Notes: generated by a model not told the origin, from the letters alone. A DNA stretch of 8,019 nt from UBA1151 sp963579925 (GCA_963579925.1 CAUZJA010000128.1:1-8019), one strand, 5' to 3'; numbered from the stretch's first letter, positions 1-6,535 are shown. Translations and numbers: made by a program.

Positions 1-150
1 GATACCTTTCACTTTTGTGCAAATTTTGTACTGAGGCGAGTATAGACCCATATCCTCCCTTCAGCCTGTAGTATTTCCTGATCTCAGCGACCCCGCATCT
101 GCCATCCATATCCTGAATAGCAACACTAGAACATTAATAAGGGACCCAAA
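1..150 (+). other. Leader/upstream region of the SDR epimerase
   Basis: No reading frame here can be supported as a gene. The stretch ends in a good ribosome binding site, AAGGGA (about 140-145), some six bases before the ATG at 151. A TATAGA-like hexamer lies at 41-46, but the nearest TTGnnn boxes (15-20 and 26-31) are badly spaced (20 and 9 nt), so no promoter is claimed. The 9-mer CCATATCCT occurs twice, at 48-56 and 106-114. It could be a regulator site or chance. Confidence 0.4.
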
Positions 151-1173
151 ATGAAGATCCTGGTTACCGGAATTACCGGCCGCGTTGGCGCCAACATAGC
201 CCGCCGTTTCATCGACAACGGCCATGAGGTGCGCGGATTCGTGTGGCCTGGTGACCGCAAAGCCGAAAACATGGCAAAGGTTGGCGCTGAGATCTTTGAA
301 GGTGATCTGATCAACCATGATGATGTGATGCGTGCTTCCGGCGGAGTAGATGCGATCTTCCATCTTGGCGCTGCATTTCAAGCCGGTGGGCCGTTCACGC
401 CGGAGCAGTACTTCGACATCAACGTCAAAGGGCTTTTCAACGTGCTTGAGGCCGGTTTGGCGCTGGGCGACGACCTGAAGCACCTGATCTGGACGAGCAC
501 TGACGCCACGATGCACAAGTACCCCCCCGGAGGCATCGCCGAGCCAATTCGAGAAGATTCGCTGTCTCTGGTCTCTACCGACTGGTACGGCTACACCAAG
601 GTGCTGGGCGAAAACCTGGTTAATCGATACGTTCGCAAAAAGAATATGCCAGCCACGGTGATTCGCTTCGCCAACGTGTGGGGTGCAGGCGAAATCTTGA
701 ACTGGCCGCAGTTTTATCTCAAGACGTTCCTGGCCAACTTCGAGGGTCGTACAGACGACGTTGGAAAGGCCACTTATGAGGCCCTCAAAGCTGAAGACGA
801 TGGCACCAACAAGCTGATCATCGCTTGCGATGAGAATGGTCGGCCATGGAAGAAGCACAACGTTGAAGTGCGTGACCTGGTGCACGGCTTTGAGGCGGCG
901 TTTGGCAAGGAATCAACCTTCGGCAAGACGTATCAGTTGGCCTCTCCCGGACCGTTCACCTGGGACACGGCTATCCCATACCTTGCAGAGCAACTCGACT
1001 TGCCCTACTGCCGGGTAAATCTTGCAGGCGCGTCCACGACGTTCTACGAGTACGACATGAGCGGCTCACGGAACGACTTTGGCTACAACCCTCAGGTGGG
1101 CTTCGAGGAAGCTGTACGCGAGGCCATCGCATATCGTGATGGCGATAGCGACGCGTTGATTAGCAGGGACTAA
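151..1173 (+). CDS. NAD(P)-dependent epimerase/dehydratase (extended SDR family)
   Basis: This is a 340-residue cytosolic oxidoreductase of the extended short-chain dehydrogenase/reductase family. Members epimerise, dehydrate or reduce nucleotide sugars and other hydroxy/keto substrates using bound NAD(P). The N-terminal Rossmann fold is clear: the glycine motif TGITGRVG (residues 6-13, G7/G10/G13) follows the first beta strand, and an acidic GDL (D52) ends a later strand. The catalytic elements are the Thr/Ser of WTST (114-117) and YGYTK (Y146, K150), which fits YxxxK. The C-terminal half, about 170-340, has the substrate-domain layout (IRFANVWG, then RDLVHGF). Length is normal. The ATG is supported by an AAGGGA site six bases upstream. 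The substrate cannot be read from sequence: a UDP-sugar epimerase, a dihydroflavonol-reductase-like enzyme and a steroid-type dehydrogenase are all possible. The GNAT gene follows after 25 nt, so co-transcription is plausible. Confidence 0.92.
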   Translation: MKILVTGITGRVGANIARRFIDNGHEVRGFVWPGDRKAENMAKVGAEIFEGDLINHDDVMRASGGVDAIFHLGAAFQAGGPFTPEQYFDINVKGLFNVLEAGLALGDDLKHLIWTSTDATMHKYPPGGIAEPIREDSLSLVSTDWYGYTKVLGENLVNRYVRKKNMPATVIRFANVWGAGEILNWPQFYLKTFLANFEGRTDDVGKATYEALKAEDDGTNKLIIACDENGRPWKKHNVEVRDLVHGFEAAFGKESTFGKTYQLASPGPFTWDTAIPYLAEQLDLPYCRVNLAGASTTFYEYDMSGSRNDFGYNPQVGFEEAVREAIAYRDGDSDALISRD

Positions 1174-1198
1174 ACCCCGGGGCAAATTCGAGTAGTCG

Positions 1199-1774
1199 AT
1201 GGCATATGACTCGATTCAGTTGGATGACCGCCTGATTCTCAGGCCTCCAATATATGAAGACGCGCTGGCCGTCCTCGACATCATTGCCAGGGACAGCGCA
1301 TACCTAGGCCAGTATTTGCCGTGGGCGGAGACTGTTCCTTCCCTGGAAGATCAGACTCGCTACATTCAGTCCCGTATGAATGATGAATCTGAATCGGACG
1401 GACGGAGAGCGGGAAAACAGTCTGAGTGGTACGCCATCCAGCTAGACGACGAGCTCGTGGGCGCAATCGAGTTGACGGTCACCAACGACACAGGGCGCAA
1501 AGGGGAACTCGGCTACTGGCTCGCCTCTCATTCGCAAGGTCGTGGGATCATGACCAGATCGGCGATCGCTTTGACGTCGCTAGGCTTCGCAGAACTACGC
1601 CTCAACGTCATATGGATCCACGCAGAATTGAGCAACACGCCATCTCGCAGCGTGGCGGAGCGGGCCGGATACGCGTTCAGAGGCAAGTTTTCCCCGAATA
1701 TGCTCATGCGCCAAGACCCGGTGATCATGGCCGGATACTCCGCAGATGCTGATGAATGGGAACTGCCAGACTGA
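1199..1774 (+). CDS. GNAT family N-acetyltransferase (RimJ/RimL-like)
   Basis: This 191-residue protein transfers an acetyl group from acetyl-CoA to an amine, which in this subfamily is often a protein N-terminus or a small molecule. The N-terminus (about 10-22, RLILRPPIYEDA) matches the usual RimJ/RimL opening strand and turn. The strand pair LDDELVGAIEL (82-92) is followed by ELGYWLASHSQGRGIMT (103-119). QGRG (113-116) is the acetyl-CoA pyrophosphate-binding loop of motif A. The later NTPSRSVAERAGYAFRG (146-162) matches the family's 'N..S..v.ek.Gf...G' element. There is an insert of about 15 hydrophilic residues near 60-75. The ATG at 1199 has no strong SD in the 25-nt gap, so it may rely on coupling to the upstream SDR gene. 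The acceptor is unknown. It may be a ribosomal-protein acetylase or an antibiotic or metabolite acetylase. Confidence 0.9.
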   Translation: MAYDSIQLDDRLILRPPIYEDALAVLDIIARDSAYLGQYLPWAETVPSLEDQTRYIQSRMNDESESDGRRAGKQSEWYAIQLDDELVGAIELTVTNDTGRKGELGYWLASHSQGRGIMTRSAIALTSLGFAELRLNVIWIHAELSNTPSRSVAERAGYAFRGKFSPNMLMRQDPVIMAGYSADADEWELPD

Positions 1775-1776
1775 CC

Positions 1777-1811
1777 GAGATCACAGCAGCGTGATCTCCC
1801 TACGTGATCTC
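1777..1811. promoter_or_regulatory. Perfect inverted repeat plus third arm copy ahead of the MFS operon
   Basis: GAGATCAC (1777-1784) and GTGATCTC (1791-1798) form a perfect 8-bp inverted repeat around a 6-nt spacer. A second GTGATCTC follows at 1804-1811. The first arm could therefore pair with either downstream copy. The element starts three bases after the GNAT stop codon and about 75-110 nt before the MFS start. No T-run follows, so a classical intrinsic terminator is unlikely. A dimeric repressor operator for the exporter operon fits the geometry, with an mRNA 3'-end stem as the alternative. The repeat is directly visible; its role is inferred. Confidence 0.5.
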
Positions 1812-1886
1812 AGGGGCCGACAGCGGGAGTAAGATTCTTCCTCAACTCCTATCTTCTTTACGCCAACTAACCGTGGATTATTTGAT

Positions 1887-3158
1887 TTGAGCGCAACCAG
1901 CGTTACTGAGCCTACCGACGCGCCGTCGGTGGATGCGCCATCGCGCTTTGGCGCACTCAGGCACTCACAGTTCCGCCGATTCTGGCTTGGGTCTATCTTC
2001 GCGGTTGGCGCGTTCAACCTGAATATGCTTGCCCAGGGCATCCTGGTGTTCGACCTGACGGGCTCAGCGCTTGATCTGGGCACCCTTGGGCTTGCGACTG
2101 CCGTTCCCACCATTACGGTTACTCTCTTCGGCGGCGTTCTGGCCGACCGCATAGATCGGCGCAAGCTCCTGATGGGCGCGCAGATAGTTCTCGCGATTCT
2201 GCTGGCGCTTCTCGCTACACTTGTAGTCACAGACGTGATCCAGGTGTGGCATGTGTACGTCATCGCATTCTTCTCAGGGCTTGCGACAGGCATCGATTGG
2301 CCAACTCGCAATGCCATGTTCCCAACGCTGCTTGAAGACAGATCGCAGATGATGAGTGCGGTGGCGCTCTCTGCCATCCTCTGGCAGGGTTCGCGAATCA
2401 TCGTCCCCACGACTGGCGGCTTCATCATCGCTGCGTTTGGACCTTCATTCACGTTCTTCATCGCCGCCGCCGCGTTCCTGGTTATGTTCGTCACACTGAT
2501 GACGCTCAAAGTCCCGGCCACCCCCAAGGTACCGGGTCGGAATCCGCTCCATGAGTTCATCGAAGGCGTCCTGTACATCGGCAGAACCAAACTCTTTGCC
2601 ATTCTCATTCCGCTCACGTTCTCCAACATGCTCTTCGGCATGATGTATATCCAACTGATGCCCGCTTATGTAGACCTGTTTGGCGGCAGCGCCCGTGAAA
2701 TTGGCTACGTCTTCACAGGAGTCGGGATTGGTGCGGTGCTAGGTACCTTCGTCGTCGGGAGGTACCAGCAGGTGGCGTGGCTGGGCTGGATGATCCTGAC
2801 CGGTGCCTTCCTGTCAGCCGCCCTCATATTCCTGTTCGCCATATCCCCTTACTACTGGGTGTCAGTGGTGCTTGCCGGCTCCGTTGGTTTCTTCAACTCC
2901 ATGTACCAGATCAGCTCCATGACGGTGCTCCAGTTGCGGGTTCCTGAAGGATTGCGAGGTCGTGTGATGGGCATCTTCACGATCACTTACAGCCTGATCC
3001 CACTTGGCGGCTTCTTTGGCGGAGTTATTGCTGATTTCTCATCAGTTCGGGTGGCAATTGCAACTGGTGGAGTAATACTCACTGGAATAGTGATCCTTGT
3101 TGCAATCACTCAACCCCAGATCAGGTCGCTTGACGGCCGTGTTCTGGAAGCTGAGTAG
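1887..3158 (+). CDS. MFS exporter, DHA3/EntS-like (first of a tandem pair)
   Basis: This 423-residue inner-membrane protein belongs to the major facilitator superfamily and resembles proton-driven drug and siderophore exporters of the MFS_3/EntS type. A soluble N-terminal tail (1-30) precedes a hydrophobic run of helices consistent with 12 spans. Motif A follows helix 2: GGVLADRIDRRK (82-93), with D87 and the basic R91/R92/K93 intact. The PTRNAMFPTL stretch (139-148) is typical of the family. A central cytoplasmic loop falls at about 208-235, and a C-half repeat of motif A is seen in LRGRVMG. The TTG at 1887 is the only convincing start: codons upstream in frame are non-start and the next GTG has no SD. 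No SD precedes the TTG, but GATTAT at 1876-1881 could be a -10 box for a leaderless or near-leaderless message. The stop overlaps the next gene's start by one base. The substrate is unknown. Confidence 0.88.
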   Translation: MSATSVTEPTDAPSVDAPSRFGALRHSQFRRFWLGSIFAVGAFNLNMLAQGILVFDLTGSALDLGTLGLATAVPTITVTLFGGVLADRIDRRKLLMGAQIVLAILLALLATLVVTDVIQVWHVYVIAFFSGLATGIDWPTRNAMFPTLLEDRSQMMSAVALSAILWQGSRIIVPTTGGFIIAAFGPSFTFFIAAAAFLVMFVTLMTLKVPATPKVPGRNPLHEFIEGVLYIGRTKLFAILIPLTFSNMLFGMMYIQLMPAYVDLFGGSAREIGYVFTGVGIGAVLGTFVVGRYQQVAWLGWMILTGAFLSAALIFLFAISPYYWVSVVLAGSVGFFNSMYQISSMTVLQLRVPEGLRGRVMGIFTITYSLIPLGGFFGGVIADFSSVRVAIATGGVILTGIVILVAITQPQIRSLDGRVLEAE

Positions 3159-4432
3159 TGGCTGCCGAGCGCGCTAACTCCCCATCCCAGTCCGCAAGCG
3201 CAAATGATGGCGCTACAGTGCAACCAAGCAGTGCATTCCGCTATGCAAAATTCCGCATCTGGTGGGCGGGATCATTTGCCGCAATGGCGGGCGTCAGGCT
3301 CAACCAGGTCGCGCTCACCGTGCTGGTCTTTGACATCACCGGTAGCGCCCTGGACCTCGGCGTTCTGGCCGCGTCAACCGCCCTCCCGACCATCTTTGTC
3401 TCGATATTCGGTGGAGTGCTCGCTGACCGCCTGAACACTCGTCTGGTTCTCGCGTTCTCGACGTCCATAATCGCAACGGTTCTTTCAGTGATCGCGGTAC
3501 TTGTGATCACAGAGGCCATAGAAATTTGGCATATATTTGCACTGGCTGCGCTGAACGGCGTGGCGTTGGGTCTGGACGAGCCATCTCGTGAGACCTACTT
3601 CACGTCGCTGATCCCTAAAGAAGCCCTGAGAAGCGCCGTTACGAACAACGGTGCGCTGCGAGCCTCCAACTCAGTGCTGATGCCAACGCTGGGTGGCGTG
3701 ATCATCTCGATAGCCGGGCTCTCCGCCGCATTCTTCATCGCTGCTGGAGGCTGGGCCGTGATGCTTGTCACGCTCCTGTTCCTCCCTTCCCGAAAAGTTG
3801 TATCCGCCTCTCGGAACCCGATCAGAGACCTGACCGAAGGCTTCAGATACATCGCCCAGCGCCGGGTGTTCAAAGCAATCATCGCGTTGTCATTCGTGAA
3901 CATATTTTTTGGTGCAGGTTGGATTCAAATTCTTCCCGCGTACGTGGATCGATTCGACGGTGACGCCACGCAGGTTGGGTTCCTCTTCTCTGCCGCAGGT
4001 TTGGGAGCTCTGACGGGGATCATCATCTCCGGCAAACTCAACTCAAGCAAATACGTGGGGCGCGTGATCCTCGGCGCGTGTCTACTGTTCTCTACTTCAC
4101 TGCTGGCAATGGCGCTTTCACCCGGCATGGCGATCTCTATTCCCGCCGCCTACGTCGCGCACCTGGGCAATGGACTTTTCATGATGAGCAGTCGGACGGC
4201 GATTCAGATCCGAGTAGAAGAACACGTGCGGGGGCGCGTGATGGGAATCGTTATGATAACCAACAGTCTGTTCGTGCTCAGCGGCCTTTTCACTGGCACG
4301 ATGGCCGCAGCATTCGGCGTAAAGACAGGCATGCTCGTTGGACCGTTCATCATAATTTCAGCGGCGTTGATCATGATGGCAACGCAGCCTTTACTTCGAA
4401 ATCTTGACGGCCGCCCCGACAACACCGATTGA
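3158..4432 (+). CDS. MFS exporter, DHA3/EntS-like (second of a tandem pair)
   Basis: This 424-residue inner-membrane MFS protein is a paralogue of the gene just upstream. Shared blocks include LVFDxTGSALDLG near the N-terminus, FGGVLADR at the motif-A loop, RGRVMGI in the C-half and a matching tail, TQPxxRxLDGR. This points to tandem duplication followed by divergence. Motif A is altered: after GGVLADR (85-91) the sequence is LNTR, so the acidic residue and the basic run of the first copy are missing. PTRNA in the first copy is PSRET here. The GTG start at 3158 shares its G with the preceding TAG stop. A GGAAG site (3146-3150) sits seven bases upstream inside the first gene, so translational coupling is expected. 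The two proteins may work as a pair, or this copy may carry a different substrate. Neither can be settled from sequence. Confidence 0.88.
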   Translation: MAAERANSPSQSASANDGATVQPSSAFRYAKFRIWWAGSFAAMAGVRLNQVALTVLVFDITGSALDLGVLAASTALPTIFVSIFGGVLADRLNTRLVLAFSTSIIATVLSVIAVLVITEAIEIWHIFALAALNGVALGLDEPSRETYFTSLIPKEALRSAVTNNGALRASNSVLMPTLGGVIISIAGLSAAFFIAAGGWAVMLVTLLFLPSRKVVSASRNPIRDLTEGFRYIAQRRVFKAIIALSFVNIFFGAGWIQILPAYVDRFDGDATQVGFLFSAAGLGALTGIIISGKLNSSKYVGRVILGACLLFSTSLLAMALSPGMAISIPAAYVAHLGNGLFMMSSRTAIQIRVEEHVRGRVMGIVMITNSLFVLSGLFTGTMAAAFGVKTGMLVGPFIIISAALIMMATQPLLRNLDGRPDNTD

Positions 4433-4493
4433 ACTACTCCTCAGCCCCACACGCCCGCAGATTCGCCGCAACAGTATCCTTTCCTGCACGCAT

Positions 4494-5567
4494 ATGGATC
4501 TGACGCACATTAGAGAACGCCTGGAAGCCCGAGAGAACGATCTTTCCCGGTTCGCCTCTCGCGTGGTTGAATCGAAAGGTCGGGCAAATCCAGAAGAGGC
4601 ACATGCCTATCGCACTGAATACCAGCGCGACCGTGACCGGGTGATCCACACCAATTCCTTCCGGCGCCTCAAGCACAAGAGTCAGGTGTTCTTGGCTCCC
4701 AAAGGCGACCACTACACGACTCGCCTCACGCACACCATTGAGGTACAGCAGGTCGCTCGCACAATAGCGCGGTCGCTCAACCTCAACGAAGATCTTGTGG
4801 AAGCCACAGCGATGGCTCACGACCTTGGCCACACGCCATTTGGGCACGTTGGTGAGAAGGTCCTGGATCAACTACTGGACGGTGGATTCCATCACAGTCG
4901 ACACAGCGTCCGCATCGTGGAGAAGCTTGAGCGCAGCGGGCGTGGCCTCAACCTGACTCACGAGGTGATTGAGGGGATTCGGCGCCACTCAAAACCGCAG
5001 GGGAACTTCCTGAGTCGAGAAGCGGTCTATGGGATGCCACTGGAAGCGCAGATCGTGCGAATCTCCGACGCTATCGCGTATCTGGCGCACGATATCAAGG
5101 ACGCTATCAGGTCTCGCCAGATCACGGTTGACGACCTGCCTCAACGCGCCACCGATGCGCTTGGCACCCGGCACTCTCAGCGAGCGAATGCTCTGATCAC
5201 AGATGTAGTCGTGACATCGCTGGCTTCCATGTCGGAAGCAGAAAACGGCGGGCAAGAGCCCATCATCTCGATGTCTGAAGAGCTTGGTGAGATTACAACT
5301 CTGCTCAGAGACTTCATGTTTGAGCGCATCTATCTGCCACTCTCAGACTCCGATCAGGGCAAATCCGCGATGCGGATCACGCAGGCGCTCTTTGAGCACT
5401 ACGTCTCACACCCAAACGAGATTACTCTGGAATTTCTGGGATCAAATGAGAAAATTGAACGCATTGCAGCCGACATGGTTTGCGGAATGACAGACGATTT
5501 CGCGTTCAGAACCGCCGAGACGATTAGTCCCGGGATATCGGCAAACGCGTTTGAGGGCCGACTCTAA
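4494..5567 (+). CDS. dgt: Deoxyguanosinetriphosphate triphosphohydrolase-like protein (type 2, HD domain)
   Basis: This 357-residue cytosolic protein belongs to the HD-domain dNTPase family, which hydrolyses dGTP (and often other dNTPs) to the nucleoside and tripolyphosphate and so tunes dNTP pools. The family N-terminus is unmistakable: an EAR helix, then YRTEYQRDRDRVIH (39-52), FRRLKHKSQVF (56-66) and GDHYTTRLTH (71-80). Metal ligands follow the HD pattern: H80, H109-D110 in AHDLGHTPFGH, and D192 in RISDAIAYLAHD. The C-terminal DMVCGMTDDFAFR element is also typical, and length is normal. The ATG at 4494 is preferred over the in-frame TTG at 4404 because it matches the family N-terminus and avoids a 29-nt overlap with the MFS gene. 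No SD is visible before it (the upstream bases are pyrimidine-rich). It lies 61 nt after the MFS stop and may share that transcript. Its stop overlaps that of a small gene on the other strand. Confidence 0.93.
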   Translation: MDLTHIRERLEARENDLSRFASRVVESKGRANPEEAHAYRTEYQRDRDRVIHTNSFRRLKHKSQVFLAPKGDHYTTRLTHTIEVQQVARTIARSLNLNEDLVEATAMAHDLGHTPFGHVGEKVLDQLLDGGFHHSRHSVRIVEKLERSGRGLNLTHEVIEGIRRHSKPQGNFLSREAVYGMPLEAQIVRISDAIAYLAHDIKDAIRSRQITVDDLPQRATDALGTRHSQRANALITDVVVTSLASMSEAENGGQEPIISMSEELGEITTLLRDFMFERIYLPLSDSDQGKSAMRITQALFEHYVSHPNEITLEFLGSNEKIERIAADMVCGMTDDFAFRTAETISPGISANAFEGRL

Positions 5568-5668
5568 ACCGGGGATCCGCCTTCGCCCAGCGCAGGGAGC
5601 AGCGTGAGCAGGATAAAGACTGCCAGGGCCAGCAGCCAGAGGATGATGTTGCGATACGTGACATTCAT
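5564..5668 (-). CDS. Small single-span membrane peptide (34 aa), hypothetical
   Basis: An ATG (5668-5666) opens 34 codons ending in TAG (5566-5564). The peptide starts MNVTYRN, continues with a 20-residue hydrophobic helix (residues 8-27, including W11 and P25), and ends in a short Gly-rich tail, GEGGSPV. The single positive charge (R6) on the N-terminal side suggests N-in, C-out insertion. AGGTAA at 5678-5673 puts a ribosome binding site about four to seven bases ahead of the ATG. The stop codon overlaps the convergent dgt stop (TAA at 5565-5567). No family is recognised. A real small membrane protein is favoured because the hydrophobic helix, the RBS and the neat fit into the gap coincide. 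Chance cannot be excluded at this length. Confidence 0.55.
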   Translation of the reverse strand: MNVTYRNIILWLLALAVFILLTLLPALGEGGSPV

Positions 5669-5754
5669 TGCGTTACCTGCAATCTACCATTGCCCGCAGA
5701 ATTCGGCATGCGAACACAGCGTCGTTTAACGGATGATTCGGTCCCATTGGCCAA
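5665..5754 (-). CDS. Candidate 29-aa leader ORF upstream of the small membrane peptide
   Basis: On the minus strand a perfect AGGAGG (5766-5761) lies six bases ahead of a TTG (5754-5752). That TTG opens 29 codons ending in TGA (5667-5665), which overlaps the ATG of the small membrane ORF as ATGA. The peptide begins MANGTESSVKRR, is hydrophilic and basic, and matches no family I know. The strong SD and the stop/start overlap are what one expects of a translationally coupled leader. A TTG start and a 29-codon length are weak evidence on their own. The AGGAGG may be coincidental. Confidence 0.25.
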   Translation of the reverse strand: MANGTESSVKRRCVRMPNSAGNGRLQVTQ

Positions 5755-5770
5755 TTGGTGCCTCCTCTCT

Positions 5771-5818
5771 GAGCGCAGCTTGATCCCAGGCGCCTTGTGC
5801 CCAATGTACGCTGCGCTC
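5771..5818. repeat. 9-bp perfect inverted repeat with 30-nt loop, downstream of the propeller gene
   Basis: GAGCGCAGC (5771-5779) and GCTGCGCTC (5810-5818) are perfect reverse complements. The 30-nt loop contains a further palindrome, AGGCGCCT (5788-5795). On the minus strand the stem starts two bases after the propeller TAG stop. It ends just before the AGAGAGGAGG purine run. No T-run follows on either strand, so it is not a canonical intrinsic terminator. It could be an mRNA 3' stabiliser, a Rho-assisted end, or structure controlling the AGGAGG site next to it. Confidence 0.5.
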
Positions 5819-5820
5819 CC

Positions 5821-6531
5821 CTAGAAATCTGGGTCCATGCTGACTGAGAGGCGGCCGATTGGGCCACGGTCGTCTGCGTACCAGAGAACGTTGTCCTTGA
5901 TCGTCATTCCGTGAAGCTGCACAGGGTCTGGCACTCGGAAGGCATCGTAGGTGCGCCCGTCTTCCACTCGATGCCGGGTGACCGTGCCAAGAGATGTATC
6001 TGCAACCCACAGGTGGCCTTCTTCTTCGGCCCATGCAATGCCGTGTACTCGGAAGCTGGGGACCTTGAACCGATGCACTTCCTTCCACGTGGACACGTCC
6101 ATGACGTGCACGAATTGCGATGGCGGTGACGCAATGTAAATGTGGCCATCTTTCCACTCAAGCCCATGATCACCGGTTGGTTCAGACTTCCGGCCGGCCG
6201 TCGCGTCCAGGTGCTCTCGAGTTGCGTTGATTCCGGCCCCGGGGGATTCATACTTCTGAACCGTCTTGCCTGTATCTTTCTCCACGCAGAAGATCTCACA
6301 CGAGTAAGTTGATGCAATCCACGCATACCCGTCGCCCAGGGTGATACCGCTTGAGTGAATGGTGTCGGTCGGCACATCCAGCAGGGTTGCACCCGTCTGC
6401 CAGTCAAGCTTGTACATGTGGTTATCGCCCTGATCGATGCACCAGAGACCGTCGTCCGCGGCCTGTAAGCCATTCGGCTTCGGGCCGGGTGAGATAAACA
6501 CCTGAATCGGGTCTGCTACTTTGTGTGGCAT
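5821..6531 (-). CDS. Small beta-propeller protein (NHL/Vgb/SMP-30-like)
   Basis: This 236-residue protein has no signal peptide or membrane segment, so it is probably cytosolic. It is built of repeated beta-propeller blades. Each begins with a G-hydrophobic turn and ends in an aromatic strand: NGL (20-22) to LWCID, SGI (62) to YAWIA, HGL (122-124) to IYIA, HGI (163-165) to LWVAD, HGM (207-209) to LWYAD. This resembles virginiamycin B lyase, SMP-30/gluconolactonase and NHL proteins, which hydrolyse lactones or act as binding scaffolds. Only five blade starts are visible and it is shorter than the usual 280-300 residues, so it may be a compact or incomplete propeller. The region 98-120 looks like an irregular loop. 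ATG 6531 is chosen because AGAGGAAG (6543-6536) lies four bases upstream; an in-frame ATG 30 codons earlier lacks this support and would add an unpropeller-like tail. It is divergent from the thiolase gene. Substrate unknown. Confidence 0.82.
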   Translation of the reverse strand: MPHKVADPIQVFISPGPKPNGLQAADDGLWCIDQGDNHMYKLDWQTGATLLDVPTDTIHSSGITLGDGYAWIASTYSCEIFCVEKDTGKTVQKYESPGAGINATREHLDATAGRKSEPTGDHGLEWKDGHIYIASPPSQFVHVMDVSTWKEVHRFKVPSFRVHGIAWAEEEGHLWVADTSLGTVTRHRVEDGRTYDAFRVPDPVQLHGMTIKDNVLWYADDRGPIGRLSVSMDPDF

Positions 6532-6535
6532 AGGA

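Noticed and set aside
61..885. 274-codon open frame on the minus strand opposite the SDR gene
   Set aside because: It lies almost wholly antisense to a well-supported epimerase with intact cofactor and catalytic motifs. Its protein has no recognisable family features. GC-rich coding DNA often opens such antisense frames.
1777..1811. Intrinsic terminator after the GNAT gene
   Set aside because: The stem is good, but no T-run follows on either strand, so a canonical Rho-independent terminator is not supported.
1781..2641. 286-codon open frame on the minus strand opposite the first MFS gene
   Set aside because: It is antisense to a clear MFS transporter. The predicted protein is rich in Ser/Arg/Thr/Met with no domain, as expected of a mirror frame.
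4404..4493. N-terminal extension of dgt from a TTG at 4404
   Set aside because: The 30 extra residues are Pro/Thr-rich, overlap the MFS gene and do not match the family, which starts near the ATG at 4494. No SD precedes the TTG.
5665..5820. Readthrough extension of the propeller beyond its TAG
   Set aside because: The frame stays open for 51 codons after the stop, which would bring the protein near 287 residues. The encoded stretch is basic, with no blade pattern, and a stem-loop follows the stop, so a genuine stop is more likely.
5669..5820. tRNA or other structured RNA gene in the gap between the small ORF and the propeller
   Set aside because: No cloverleaf arms, T-loop (GGTTCGA-like) signature or CCA end could be found. 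Only the single inverted repeat is evident.
5726..6473. Two overlapping minus-strand frames (5726-6157 and 5904-6473) alongside the propeller gene
   Set aside because: They overlap the propeller CDS in other frames, have low-complexity Arg/Pro/Ser-rich products and lack blade motifs. The propeller frame has a strong SD and repeated structure.
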